Shown: positions 20,901 to 29,375 of the stretch, piece after piece
Layout of the letters: the number at the start of each line of letters is the position of its first letter
Position numbering within the stretch: position 1 is the first letter of the stretch
Assembly: GCF_018342475.1 (NCBI RefSeq)
Contig: NZ_JAEMUD010000003.1
Coordinates: forward strand, 372,001 to 436,000
Source: Parachlamydia sp. AcF125
GTDB lineage: Bacteria; Chlamydiota; Chlamydiia; Chlamydiales; Parachlamydiaceae
Reading direction: 5' to 3'
DNA length: 64,000 nucleotides
Notes under the pieces: model-generated
The model's database searches: none
What the model saw: only the letters and a program-made list of their open reading frames with translations
Told to the model about the DNA's origin: nothing
Made by a program: the position numbers and the translations under genes

Positions 20901-21082
20901 GAATTAGCCACAGTTTGCGCACTTGCTCCTGCATAAGAGGCTTGAACGTTAATTTGCGGCGGCAAAAGATTGGGAAACTGCTCGATGGGTAGAAAAAAAA
21001 GCGCTGTCAAACCGGCTAACAAAATAAAAACCGATAGGACGGTTGAAAGGATTGGACGATCGATAAAAAATCTCGCTAACAT
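17963..21082 (-). CDS. RND multidrug efflux pump, HAE1 family (AcrB/MexB type)
   Basis: A 1039-residue inner-membrane proton/drug antiporter. The N-terminus FFIDRPILSTVLSVFILLAG is the classic start of this family. Residues near 396-411 read GIVVDDAIVVIENVER, with the two transmembrane Asp residues needed for proton transfer. Twelve membrane segments and two large periplasmic loops are seen in the expected places. It pumps hydrophobic compounds from the periplasm or inner membrane out through the partner outer-membrane factor. It lies three bases downstream of the adaptor gene and overlaps the outer-membrane gene by four bases, so it sits in a compact three-gene operon. Substrates cannot be predicted. 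Confidence 0.95.
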   Translation of the reverse strand: MLARFFIDRPILSTVLSVFILLAGLTALFFLPIEQFPNLLPPQINVQASYAGASAQTVANSVAAPLEQQINSVENMIYMYSNSSYTGDYSLNVFFNIGTDIEEALINVQNQANIARPLLPSEVQKSGVTILKQTPSILLAIGLQSPDDRYDEIFLSNYATVNIVQELQRTPGVSSVSIINDRTYAMRIWLDPALLAKYGLSTDEVASAIVEQNSEYSVGRLGEPPTEGPTELTISITSTGRLSTPEEFNRIILKANANGSMVYLKDVGYAELGAQNYNVASKLNGVPTISIAVFQQFGANALQVAQNIKKKMEEIAKNFPQGITYSIPYDTTKFVNASIREVLKTIVEAAILVALVVYIFLQNLRLTIIPLQAMVVSIVGAFAGMLVMGLSINTLTLFGIVLAIGIVVDDAIVVIENVERNMRLAKASAKEAAYQAMHEVTAPVIAIVLVLCAVFIPVAFLGGITGQLYKQFALTISISVIISGFVALTLSPALSAILVKPQEQPSKFALYFDRFFDRFTGFYVRGASWLMERPWVGIGSFLALCGVTGLLFYAVPTSFIPEEDQGYLIAMVNMPEGASLNRTEEVSAKTAQIALANPAVEENFELTGYSFIDSLNRTNQGSSFIVLKNWDVRKNPKEHAEAVLMDLSKKYNRIPQGQTLLFNPPAIQGLGTIGGFEFWIENRGKGDYAYLQEITQNFLSRARQRPELANLISSINANAAQLYIDVNRDKARSLGVSISEIYSSLQSFFGSYYVNNFNMFGRVYRVMIMAKSRLRENPLDIEQVYVKSSQGQMIPLKSLVTIKNVSGPNLVSRFNSFPSAKVNGSATPGYSSGQAMQAMEEVAREVLPSDMAFAWGGESYQEKAARGTSTNMLMASLVMVFLILAGLYERWNIPLAIVLAVPFGIFGSFFAIWLVGMSNDVYFQIGLITIIALSAKNAILIVEFAMIKHEEGMSFKEAAIEAGRLRFRAILMTSLTFIFGVVPLVLSSGAGANSRHSVGMGVMGGMLAATFLAIFFVPLFFNLIASYSEKKKNVFGVQK

Positions 21083-21085
21083 CGT

Positions 21086-22300
21086 TTATTCCTTCGAAGA
21101 GGGGATCTTAGAAGAGGATTGTGCAGAAGCCCAATTTTCTGCCACATGTACAGGCATCCCAGGAAATACTTTATTGATTCCATCCACAATAACTTTATCC
21201 CCTGGTTCTAACCCATTTGTGATAATTTGATACTCTCCGTACCAATCTCCCACCGCTACATCTTGAGCAGCCGCTTTTCCTTGTTTGTCAATCAAATAAA
21301 CAAACATCCCCTCTTTTTTTTGCATCAATGCCCGCCTGGGGACAAAAATCGCGTTTGGGCGTTCAATCCCATGAATTTTAATTCGCATAAATTCTCCCGG
21401 ACGAATTTCAGCCTGAGGATTGGAAAACACGGCCCTCATCAAAAGAGTTCCCGTGCTTTGATCATAAGTGGGAGAGCCAAAATCTAGCTTTCCTTTATAC
21501 GGATAAACGCTTCCATCACTGCGGAGGCCTTCAACCACATACCCATTATTTTGGGGGAGAGTGGTCATTCCAACTTGGGGCACGTTAATGGCTTGCTTAT
21601 TTTGCATTTGCCTGATACGGAGAATATCGTAATCCGATACATTAAAATACACCCAGATAGGATCTAGAACAGATAAGGTTGTTAAAAGATTATTATTCCC
21701 TGGGGTCATGAGAGCCCCTTCGCGATAGTTTGATCGATCTGCATAGCCTGTAATAGGAGAAAGAATGGTCGTATAGCCAAGATTGATCTCATTGTCTAAA
21801 AGCTGAGCTTTAGCAGTTTGAAGAGCAGCTTCCGTGGAAAGTTTATCTGCAATCGCATTGTCTAGGTCTTTTTTACTTGCGGCTTCTTGCTTATATAAGG
21901 GCTCTAAACGGCGAACGGTTAATTTTGCATTTTCTAAAAGAGCTTCTTGTTTAGCGACATCTCCTTTGGATTGCTCTACCCTCGCCTGATATTGTTTGGG
22001 ATCAAGCTGAAAAAGTAATTCTCCTTCCTTGACAAGCTGCCCTTCCTGGTAAGCAATTGTGTCTAAATACCCTTCTACTCGGGCCCTAATTTCTACAGCA
22101 TGCGAGCTTTGCGCAAAGCCTACATAGTCATACACCATAGGCAGCGTTTTTGGTTCTACCACATATTGTGTGACTTCTACAGCTGGAAGGGGAGACTTCT
22201 CAACTTTAGACTCACATGCAAAAAGAAGGAAAGCAAGCAATAGAGATTGAAAGAAAAAATAGAGCCGCATAGCCGTATCACTTGTTTTGTTTAAAGGCAT
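21086..22300 (-). CDS. RND efflux periplasmic adaptor (AcrA/MexA type)
   Basis: A 404-residue membrane-fusion protein. The signal sequence ends in LLFACES, a lipobox-like site, so it is probably a lipoprotein. The lipoyl-like halves surround a helical hairpin: IRARVEGYLDTIAYQEGQLVKEGELLFQLDP before, and LGYTTILSPITGYADRS after. The beta-barrel and membrane-proximal domains follow to about residue 375. It bridges the inner-membrane pump and the outer-membrane duct. An internal ATG at codon 11 (MRLYFFFQ) is an alternative start. A Nudix gene ends 81 bases upstream on the same strand and may be cotranscribed. Confidence 0.92.
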   Translation of the reverse strand: MPLNKTSDTAMRLYFFFQSLLLAFLLFACESKVEKSPLPAVEVTQYVVEPKTLPMVYDYVGFAQSSHAVEIRARVEGYLDTIAYQEGQLVKEGELLFQLDPKQYQARVEQSKGDVAKQEALLENAKLTVRRLEPLYKQEAASKKDLDNAIADKLSTEAALQTAKAQLLDNEINLGYTTILSPITGYADRSNYREGALMTPGNNNLLTTLSVLDPIWVYFNVSDYDILRIRQMQNKQAINVPQVGMTTLPQNNGYVVEGLRSDGSVYPYKGKLDFGSPTYDQSTGTLLMRAVFSNPQAEIRPGEFMRIKIHGIERPNAIFVPRRALMQKKEGMFVYLIDKQGKAAAQDVAVGDWYGEYQIITNGLEPGDKVIVDGINKVFPGMPVHVAENWASAQSSSKIPSSKE

Positions 22301-22381
22301 AGCTATACCCCAATCGGCTGCAAAGTTGCACGAAAAAAATGCATTATTTTTTTAATAACAAATTTACCGAGGGATTTATCC

Positions 22382-22939
22382 TCATTTAGCGAGATAGCTA
22401 ACAAATTTATGGATGAATCTTTGTAAGTGAAGATCTGAGCATTCAAAGGGAATATTGTCCAAAGTGTACCAATGAATTTGATGGAATTCTTCCCTATCAT
22501 AGCGCAACGGCTGATCGCTATTGCCTTTAACTACATACCAAAGGGAAACATCGGTATGCGCATCCTCGCAATTTGCGGTATTTGTGACCGTTAAAAAGAT
22601 CGGATCGTCAAAAATAAAATCGGCTTCAATTCCCAATTCCTCTTTAATTTCTCGCTTAACAGTTTCCTTAGGATCTTCCTCAGGCTCCACATGTCCTCCA
22701 GGAGGCAACCATAAATTAGATTTTTTATGATCTACCAAGAGAATTTGGTTATTACGCTGATCAAAGACCACAAAATAAGAAACTAAATGAATAAGAGGAA
22801 GTGCAGGTTTGTTTGTTCGAAAAAGGTAAGCTCCAGATTCAATCCAGCCGTGAGTGAAGTGGATATGCTCACTCTCTTCTTGGTCAAATGGCTGAATGGA
22901 AGCAACAATCGCTGAAATTGCAGATCGAATAGTCTCCAT
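22382..22939 (-). CDS. Nudix hydrolase
   Basis: A 185-residue soluble protein with a complete Nudix box near residues 80-102: GHVEPEEDPKETVKRE followed by IKEELGI. This fits Gx5Ex7REUxEExGU exactly and includes the metal-binding glutamates. Nudix enzymes cleave nucleoside diphosphates linked to another group; some clean up oxidised nucleotides. The substrate is not evident, and the N-terminal 40 residues are not distinctive. It is transcribed in the same direction as the efflux operon, 81 bases upstream of the adaptor gene, so readthrough is possible but a functional link is not shown. Confidence 0.88.
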   Translation of the reverse strand: METIRSAISAIVASIQPFDQEESEHIHFTHGWIESGAYLFRTNKPALPLIHLVSYFVVFDQRNNQILLVDHKKSNLWLPPGGHVEPEEDPKETVKREIKEELGIEADFIFDDPIFLTVTNTANCEDAHTDVSLWYVVKGNSDQPLRYDREEFHQIHWYTLDNIPFECSDLHLQRFIHKFVSYLAK

Positions 22940-23505
22940 AAACTAAATCCTTAATTATTTCCACCATTATATAAATGAAAACAAAAAAATCGAGATGTTC
23001 GGATGCTAATTTCACAATTGAAAATTTAAAATATTTTCAACAAAAATTCAAATAAGTAAGCAAATTTTCTAGCCTAGTTAACAAAAGCCATTCAAGAAAT
23101 GTTAAAGGCTGATAAAACAAGAAAAAAATAGCATTTGAGAGCTTTAAGGGGTTCTTCATCGCTTATATCTCAAGCACACTGGTGCGCCTGCAATTCGCTT
23201 GGCTACCTACCATGCAAAGTAATAGCAAAGAACTCCTCCCATTAGTTTAATGGAAATGAAATAGGGGGAGAATTACAAAATAAACTCGTTTTTAGGGTCC
23301 ACTCTATCGACACGCAACGCAAGAGAAAAAAATAACGGCATTGTCTCTGGTTACATTGTCGAGTGATTTTGTCCTATCAAGCAAGCTTTCTACCTCTTAT
23401 TAAAATAAAACGTCTTGGCTATTTCATTTATCCCATAAAATAAAAGCTTATTTGGGATATGAAATTCACGGGCTTCATGTATAGTGCACACAATCAGAAT
23501 CTAGA
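22940..23505. other. gene-poor region
   Basis: No open frame worth annotating on either strand. It lies between the start of the Nudix gene (minus strand) and the decayed 3' end of the first Sel1 gene. AT-rich sequence with no recognisable repeat, tRNA or mobile element. Confidence 0.4.
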
Positions 23506-23568
23506 TTAAACCATCCTATGCCCTTGATTTGCAGCTAAACGAAAATATTTAACAGCTTCTGCATCGAA

Positions 23569-24819
23569 TTATAGAATCTCCTTCCCCTTCTCATACATCC
23601 TGTCAAGATTACATTGAGCCTCTGGGTAGCCTTGCTTTGCAGCGCGCCGATACCAATCAGCAGCTTTTTCATCAGATTGCGGCACCCCTCGTCCCTCCTC
23701 ATACATGCAACCGAGATTAAATAGAGCCGCTGCATTCATTTTTTCTGCAGCTTTCCGATAATATCTAACAGCTTTTTCATCAGATTGCGGCACCCCTCGT
23801 CCCTCCTTATACATGCAACCGAGACTCACTTGAGCTTCCGCATCCCTTTGCTTTGCTGCTCGCCGATAATATTTAACAGCTTTTTCATCAGATTGTCTTA
23901 CTCCTTGCCCCTTAGCATAACTATAGCCAAGCCAGCATTGCGCTGCTATATGACCTTGCTTTGCTGCTCGCCTATAATATTTAACACCCTCTTTAACAGC
24001 TTGTGTTACCCCTCGCCCCCATGTATACATGAGTCCGAGGCTAAATTGAGCCTTCGCATAGCCCTTCTCTGCTGCTTGCCGATAATATTTAACAGCTTCT
24101 TCATCAGAACGTGGTACCCCTTGCCCCCATTCATACATGCAACCAAGATGGTATTGAGCCTTCGCATAACCCTTCTCTGCTGCTTGCCGATAATATTTAA
24201 CAGCTTCATCATCAGAGTCTGGCACCCCTCGCCCCCATTCATACATGCTACCGAGTTTGAATTGAGCCTTCACATAACCTTTCTCTGCTGCTTGCCGGTA
24301 ATACTTGGCAGCTTCTTCATAAGAAAGTGGTACTCCTCGCCCCCATTCATACATATAACCGAGATGGTATTGAGCCGCTAAATGTTCTTGCTCTGCAGCT
24401 CGCCGATAATATTCAACAGCTTTCATAGCAGAGTATGCCACCCCTAATCCCTTCGCATACATGAAACCGAGATTAAATTGAGCTTCTGCATTACCTTGCT
24501 CCGCTAAAATTTTGTTAAATAAATAGGAAGAAGTGCTATAAATAATTATAGTACTTTTTCCATTCCAACAAGCTTTCCAATCATCTCTGATAGTTTTAGA
24601 AAAAAGCGCAAAAAATAGAGAAAATAGCGTTTTAGCAAAAGTGCGGACTGCCAGCCAAATTCTAGGTCCCAAGGCGTAAGTTTTTTCTGAAATTCCTACT
24701 AACGTATACCTTTTCCCTTTGTATTCTCTCTCTAGGTTTTGTCTACTCACTAAAGGAGAAGCTAAAGAGGGAGTTGAATAATTAGGGGGAAGTTCTTTGC
24801 TTATATATTCTATTCTCAT
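23569..24819 (-). CDS. Sel1-repeat protein, paralogue 1
   Basis: A 416-residue protein. Residues 1-105 form a conserved leader shared with the gene at 25323: NYSTPSLASP, REYKGK.YTL, a hydrophobic stretch FAKTLFSLFFALFSK, and DDWKACWNGKS. Then come eight full 36-residue Sel1 (TPR-like) repeats of the form AQ..LG.MYe.GrGVpqSdeeAvkYYrqAAekGy, and a ninth that stops early. After the stop (23569-23571) the frame stays readable to 23506 as FDAEAVKYFRLAANQGH, the rest of the ninth repeat, so the array has been shortened by a nonsense codon. Sel1 proteins bind partner proteins and are often effectors or signalling scaffolds in amoeba symbionts. No enzymatic domain. Function inferred. Confidence 0.9.
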   Translation of the reverse strand: MRIEYISKELPPNYSTPSLASPLVSRQNLEREYKGKRYTLVGISEKTYALGPRIWLAVRTFAKTLFSLFFALFSKTIRDDWKACWNGKSTIIIYSTSSYLFNKILAEQGNAEAQFNLGFMYAKGLGVAYSAMKAVEYYRRAAEQEHLAAQYHLGYMYEWGRGVPLSYEEAAKYYRQAAEKGYVKAQFKLGSMYEWGRGVPDSDDEAVKYYRQAAEKGYAKAQYHLGCMYEWGQGVPRSDEEAVKYYRQAAEKGYAKAQFSLGLMYTWGRGVTQAVKEGVKYYRRAAKQGHIAAQCWLGYSYAKGQGVRQSDEKAVKYYRRAAKQRDAEAQVSLGCMYKEGRGVPQSDEKAVRYYRKAAEKMNAAALFNLGCMYEEGRGVPQSDEKAADWYRRAAKQGYPEAQCNLDRMYEKGKEIL

Positions 24820-25322
24820 GTTTTCTCTAATTTATTTAGAAAAAATTAGCTAAAAGGCAAAGCATTAACAAATGGCATAAACAATCTTACCTCTATCAAA
24901 TTTTTTTTTCAACTATTTTCCCAGAATATGAGTATGTTAAAAGGTTATGACATCAAACAGACATTTTGAAAAAATCAGCCCGGCTGTTTCAATCGAACTT
25001 CATTTACGATGGCTTATGCCTTTCTTCTGAGCCCATTTGGCCATCTTAGTACTACCCTGGCAATTAACTCTAAATCCTCTTTTGCCTTTAGCCAGATCGC
25101 AATCCGGTCCCAGGGTTGCATGATCGTTAAAGAAGACCGCTAAGATAGCAGCAGATCACTCTTACTCTAAACAATTTCACAGAGAATAAAGAGCATAGGC
25201 TTCATCAGCCACTACCAAAGAGGTTTTGATGGTAGGGCCTAAAAGCTCGTTATAGTATCATTTGAGCTAGCTAGGATTCGGCTTAATGTCACCTCTGACG
25301 GGAATATTTAGCAGCCTCTACA
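24820..25322 (-). repeat. duplicated 5' flank between the Sel1 paralogues
   Basis: The approximately 170 bases upstream of the first Sel1 gene resemble those upstream of the second (27003 onward). Shared blocks include CTCTAATTTATTTAGAAA, TTAGCTAAAAGG, AACAAATGG and a later GACATCAAA-like stretch, with growing divergence. The duplication therefore included the promoter region. The remainder (about 25010-25320) has fragments that read like a decayed transposase on the minus strand (VVADEAYALYS), but too weakly to classify. No intact gene. Confidence 0.5.
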
Positions 25323-27002
25323 TCATGCTCCCGCCCCACCTACCTGCATATAAGCAAGATTAAACTGCGCTAACACATGCCCTTGCTCTGCAGCCAGGCG
25401 AAAATATTTAACAGCTTTTGCATCCGATTGCGGAACTTCTCGACCTTCGAAATACATGCTACCGAGTTGGTATTGAGCTAGCGGATGCCCTTGCTTTGCA
25501 GCTAGACGAAAATATTTAACAGCTTTTACATCTGATTGCGGGGCCCCCCGACCTTCGAAATACATGCTACCGAGATGGTATTGAGCTATCGGATGCCCTT
25601 GCTTTGCAGCTAGGCGAAAATATTTAACAGCTTCTACATCCGATTGTGAGACCCCTTGGCCTTGTTTATACATCCAACCGAGGTTACATTGAGCCCTTGC
25701 GTGCCCTTGCTCTGCAGCTCGCCGATACCATTCACCAGCTTCTTTGTCGGATTGCTGCACCCCTTGGCCTTTGTCATACCTCACGCCGAGGGTATATTGA
25801 GCCCCTGCATAATCTTGCTCTGCAGCTTGCCGATACCATTCAACAGCTTCTTTATCAGATTGCTGCACCCCTCGACCTTGGGTATACATCGCGCCGAGGT
25901 TATATTGAGCCCTTGCATAACCTCGCTCTGCAGCTCGTTTATACCATTCAAAAGCTTCTTTATCGGATTGCGGCACTCCTCGACCTTGGCCATACATCAA
26001 GCCGAGGTTATTTTGAGCCCTTGCATAACCTCGCTCTGCTGCTAGCCGATAACATTCAAAAGCTTCTTTATCGGATTGCAGCACCCCTTTCCCATGGAAA
26101 TACATGTTACCGAGATTAGTTTGGGCCTCTGCATCGCCTTGCTCTGCAGCCCACCGATAATAATTAGCAGCTTCTTCATCCGATTGTGGTACCCCTCTCC
26201 CCTGTTCATACATTTTGCCGAGGCCAGATTGAGCCCTTGCATAGCCTTGCTCTGCAGCTCGCCAAAACCAGTTAACAGCTTCTTCATCAGATTTTGGTTC
26301 CCCTCTCCCCTGCTCATACATTACGCCAAGGCCAAATTGAGCCATTGGATTGTCTTGCTCTGCAGCTTGTCGAAACCAGTTAACGGCTTCTTTATCAGAT
26401 TGGGGCACTCCTCGTCCGTGCACATACATCCCACCAAGAACACATTGAGCCTTTGCATGGCTTTGCTTTGCAGCTCTCCGAAACCACTTAACAGCTTCTT
26501 TATCAGATTGGGGCGTCCCTCGTCCCTCTACGCACATCTCACCAAGGGCATATTGAGCCTTTGCATGGCCTTGCTTTGCAGCTTGCCGAAACCACTTAAC
26601 AGCTTCTTCGTCGGATTGTGTGGCTCCTCTCCCCTCCCCATGCATCAAGCCAAGATTATATTGAGCCTCTACATTCCCTCGATCAGCTAAAATTTTGTTA
26701 GACAAATAGGAGGAAGCGCTATAAATGATTACTGTACGCTTTCCGTTCCAACAAGCGTTCCAGTCATCCCTCGCAGCTTTAGAAAAAAGTGCGAAAAATA
26801 AAGTAAATATCGTTTTAGCAAAAGTACGAGCTACCAACCAAATTTTAGGAAAGAAAGTGTAAGTTTTTTCTGAGCTTCCTAGCAACGTGTATGTTTTCCC
26901 TTTGTATTCTCTCTCTGGGTTTAGCCCGCTAACTGAAGGTGAAGCTAAAGAGGGAGTTGAATAATTAAGAGGAAGCTCTTTGTTTATATATTCTATTTTC
27001 AT
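25323..27002 (-). CDS. Sel1-repeat protein, paralogue 2
   Basis: From ATG at 27002 this encodes 559 residues. An upstream in-frame start at 27029 is less likely, because 27002 has an AGAGGA site six bases before it and aligns with the start of the paralogue. The leader (residues 1-105) is closely similar to that of the gene at 23569. It is followed by about twelve 36-residue Sel1 repeats (MYgqGRGVPQSDkEAveWYrrAAEqGyA type) and a partial thirteenth ending MQVGGAGA. Beyond the stop, the next frame reads DVEAAKYSRQR, a leftover repeat, so this array was also cut short. The leader's hydrophobic stretch (FAKTIFTLFFALFSK) could associate with a membrane. Probably a protein-binding scaffold or effector; inferred from family and host range. 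Confidence 0.9.
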   Translation of the reverse strand: MKIEYINKELPLNYSTPSLASPSVSGLNPEREYKGKTYTLLGSSEKTYTFFPKIWLVARTFAKTIFTLFFALFSKAARDDWNACWNGKRTVIIYSASSYLSNKILADRGNVEAQYNLGLMHGEGRGATQSDEEAVKWFRQAAKQGHAKAQYALGEMCVEGRGTPQSDKEAVKWFRRAAKQSHAKAQCVLGGMYVHGRGVPQSDKEAVNWFRQAAEQDNPMAQFGLGVMYEQGRGEPKSDEEAVNWFWRAAEQGYARAQSGLGKMYEQGRGVPQSDEEAANYYRWAAEQGDAEAQTNLGNMYFHGKGVLQSDKEAFECYRLAAERGYARAQNNLGLMYGQGRGVPQSDKEAFEWYKRAAERGYARAQYNLGAMYTQGRGVQQSDKEAVEWYRQAAEQDYAGAQYTLGVRYDKGQGVQQSDKEAGEWYRRAAEQGHARAQCNLGWMYKQGQGVSQSDVEAVKYFRLAAKQGHPIAQYHLGSMYFEGRGAPQSDVKAVKYFRLAAKQGHPLAQYQLGSMYFEGREVPQSDAKAVKYFRLAAEQGHVLAQFNLAYMQVGGAGA

Positions 27003-27764
27003 ATTTTCCTCTAATTTATTTAGAAACATTAGCTAAAAGGTAAAGTACCAACAAATGGTATAAGCAACCTTATCTCACACAAATATTTTTTTCAAATCAT
27101 TTGCCAGGACACTTGGTATGCTAAAAGATTCTAACATCAAAAATTCATTTTGGAAAATTAGGCAGGCAGCTTCTATCCAATCCCATTTACGATAGCCTTT
27201 CCCTCTCTCCTTATAATGGCAATTAGTCTAAATTCTCTTTGCCTTTAAGGCTGCCCATCTGTTGGCTGGATTTTGGCAAGGATACGGCTAGCTGGATAGT
27301 CATCCATCCTCAGGCTTACATAATCGTTAGAGGCAATCGTTAAGGCAGCACGCGAATTTAGAAGAGTTTCGTCAACAAAACCGTTCATCTTGAGTCACAA
27401 AAGCTCTCGATTGTTTGCTAGGAATGTCAAATTTCTAAGTGTTAGGATTAAGTCCAATGGATTCTCCTGGCCTCATAATAAGTCCTAGAACGTTTTACTT
27501 ATCTGTAGTCGATTTGCCTGCTAAAGCCCTTTTTTGAAACCTTTGCCAGAAATCGTCAATCAGATACCCCTATTCATCCTTTCGCTCTCCTATCTTAAAA
27601 ATCACCCATATTTTTAAGCTAAGTTTTTAATTATTAATAATTAAAATCCACTTGAGTTTTTATTAAATATAGAATTAGTATTGAGGGAAAAATTTTCATT
27701 ATTCACAACTCAAGTGATCTTAATGCAATGTTAAACCCTTATCTTTTATTTAAGGAGGATGTGT
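27003..27764. other. intergenic between divergent Sel1 and F-box/WD40 genes
   Basis: The left part carries the copy of the duplicated Sel1 5' flank (27003 to about 27200). The right part is very AT-rich (27600-27720) and presumably contains the promoter of the F-box gene. A strong ribosome site AAGGAGG is at 27752-27758. No intact gene; possible but unclassifiable coding debris at 27250-27550. Confidence 0.45.
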
Positions 27765-29123
27765 ATGTCTTATGTCCAAAACGTGTTTGGTAGTTCCCCC
27801 TCTGTGGTTGCTCCGAATACGCAAAGAGAGGGCCAACAGGATGAAAGGGAAGGCGCTATCCCAAGCGTTCCCAACGAGGTGTGGCTTCACATTTTTTCTT
27901 TCCTCTCTGCTAAAGATTTGAGCAACAGCCAACAAGTGTGTAGACAGTGGAAGCTATGGAGCGACGATACGGGCTTGTGGAGGCGTTTACTCCACAAAAC
28001 CTTTCCTTACTTATCTCGCCTTGTGGGCAGCTCAGAAAACGATTGTGAAGCTCCCTTCAAAGGCATCTTAGGCGCACAAGCTAATCTAAAAGCGTTAAAA
28101 GTGATACAAACATCTAGCTTGGACTGCCCACATTTTAGTCAGGATTCAACATTTTCTTGGGATGGTAGGCGTATCGCCACTTTGGATCATAGTAGGGGTG
28201 ACCCCTCCCGTCGTCGGTTTGAGCAGCTCTGCATTTGGGATGTTGAGAAGAAGGAATGCTTATTATCCATAAAACCCGTAGACGAATTAGGCGGGCCAAT
28301 GAGAATACGAGATTTCGCCTTTTCGCCTGACGGTCAGTCAATTGCTGTTACTTTTTGGTTCCATACAGCAAGACTATACAGCCTCGAGACGGGAAAGTGC
28401 CTAAGTATATTGAAAACCTTTATAGATGAGCGTGGGAGTTATCCAGGTAGCCTCTCTTTTTCCCCCAATGGCCAATCTATCGTTACAGTCTTTCCCACTG
28501 GAGAGGCTAGCGCAACACCTATCGTATGGGATGCTAAAACAGGCGAACCGTTGCATATTCTAAAAGGACATACTCAACTTATAGCTAAAGCGGTTTTTTC
28601 GCCTGATAGCCAAAAGATTGCCACAGCGTCTTCCGATTCTACGGTGCGAGTATGGGATGCTAAGACGGGGCAATGCTTACATACCTTTGGTGGTGAGGAT
28701 TTCGGGCTTTGTTATAGTGATCCTGCTTTTTCTTCCAGTAGTCAATGGCTGGTGACTTCTGTTGACTCGGCGGATAGTGTGCAAATATGGGATGTGAATA
28801 CAGGGAAATGCTTAAAGAGGATCGTACCTTTGCCTGAGATGGGGCGCGTTTCGCACATCGCTATCGCCCCTACTGATCAATTCATCGCTTTCGGCACTCA
28901 GAGGGGACAAACTGGGGGGCAAGGTGCCAGTGTGCATATTTGGGATATTCAAAGTGAAGGGTGGTTAGGGAGACTAAACTATGACGATGGGAGGGCGGAG
29001 CCGAACGTCTGGAGGTGGGAGGATACGGAGATTTGGAAGATAGCTTTTTCTCCCTGCGGAAGGAAATTACTCGTCAATGACACGCTCTTGGATTTTTCTC
29101 CTTTGAAAGTTGCAAGAATGTAA
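27765..29123 (+). CDS. F-box and WD40-repeat protein, eukaryote-like
   Basis: A 452-residue protein. An F-box lies at about residues 33-75: VPNEVWLHIFSFLSAKDLSN and QQVCRQWKLWSDDTGLWRRL. About seven WD40-type blades follow, best seen in SPDSQKIATASSDSTVRVWD plus AKTGQCLHTF, CIWDVEKKECL and VWDAKTGEPLHILKGH. In eukaryotes this is the layout of SCF ubiquitin-ligase substrate receptors: the F-box binds Skp1 and the propeller binds the target. In an amoeba symbiont it is probably an effector that redirects host ubiquitination; this is inferred. ATG 27765 is preferred over 27759, because AAGGAGG at 27752-27758 touches the earlier ATG but sits six bases before the later one. No signal peptide, as expected for a type III or IV substrate. 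Confidence 0.88.
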   Translation: MSYVQNVFGSSPSVVAPNTQREGQQDEREGAIPSVPNEVWLHIFSFLSAKDLSNSQQVCRQWKLWSDDTGLWRRLLHKTFPYLSRLVGSSENDCEAPFKGILGAQANLKALKVIQTSSLDCPHFSQDSTFSWDGRRIATLDHSRGDPSRRRFEQLCIWDVEKKECLLSIKPVDELGGPMRIRDFAFSPDGQSIAVTFWFHTARLYSLETGKCLSILKTFIDERGSYPGSLSFSPNGQSIVTVFPTGEASATPIVWDAKTGEPLHILKGHTQLIAKAVFSPDSQKIATASSDSTVRVWDAKTGQCLHTFGGEDFGLCYSDPAFSSSSQWLVTSVDSADSVQIWDVNTGKCLKRIVPLPEMGRVSHIAIAPTDQFIAFGTQRGQTGGQGASVHIWDIQSEGWLGRLNYDDGRAEPNVWRWEDTEIWKIAFSPCGRKLLVNDTLLDFSPLKVARM

Positions 29124-29129
29124 AGCAAA

Positions 29130-29159
29130 TGCCTCAAAATGGTTGCCATTTCTGAGGCA
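29130..29159 (+). terminator. hairpin after F-box/WD40 gene
   Basis: TGCCTCAAAATGG (29130-29142), loop TTG, then CCATTTCTGAGGCA (29146-29159) forms a 13-pair stem with one bulged C, starting seven bases after the stop codon. There is no T run, so it is a stable hairpin at terminator position rather than a textbook terminator. Confidence 0.5.
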
Positions 29160-29375
29160 AAAGCTTCCTGATTGAATACACCTTCAACTATGCGCTCCTA
29201 AGGTCTATTAAAGGGGCTTCCTGCTATTTATTCCTCTTATCTAAGCATAATGGTTGACAATTTTCCCCCAAATTTTGTACACAACCATTCCATATTAACT
29301 AAAACCTATCCAAAGACAAATAGAGATTTGCAAGAAGCCTGCTTAATAAACCAAATTCATAAATGGGGAGTTTAG

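Noticed and set aside
23785-24381. 198-codon plus-strand frame across the Sel1 gene
   Set aside because: It is the antisense of the Sel1 repeats; its periodic LLCC pattern comes from the repeat DNA.
25646-26690. Several long plus-strand frames across the second Sel1 gene
   Set aside because: Antisense shadows of the 36-residue repeats, periodic only because the coding strand is.
24820-27600. Decayed IS transposase between and beside the Sel1 genes
   Set aside because: Fragments such as VVADEAYALYS are suggestive, but no set of motifs supports a named IS family; recorded only as flank debris.
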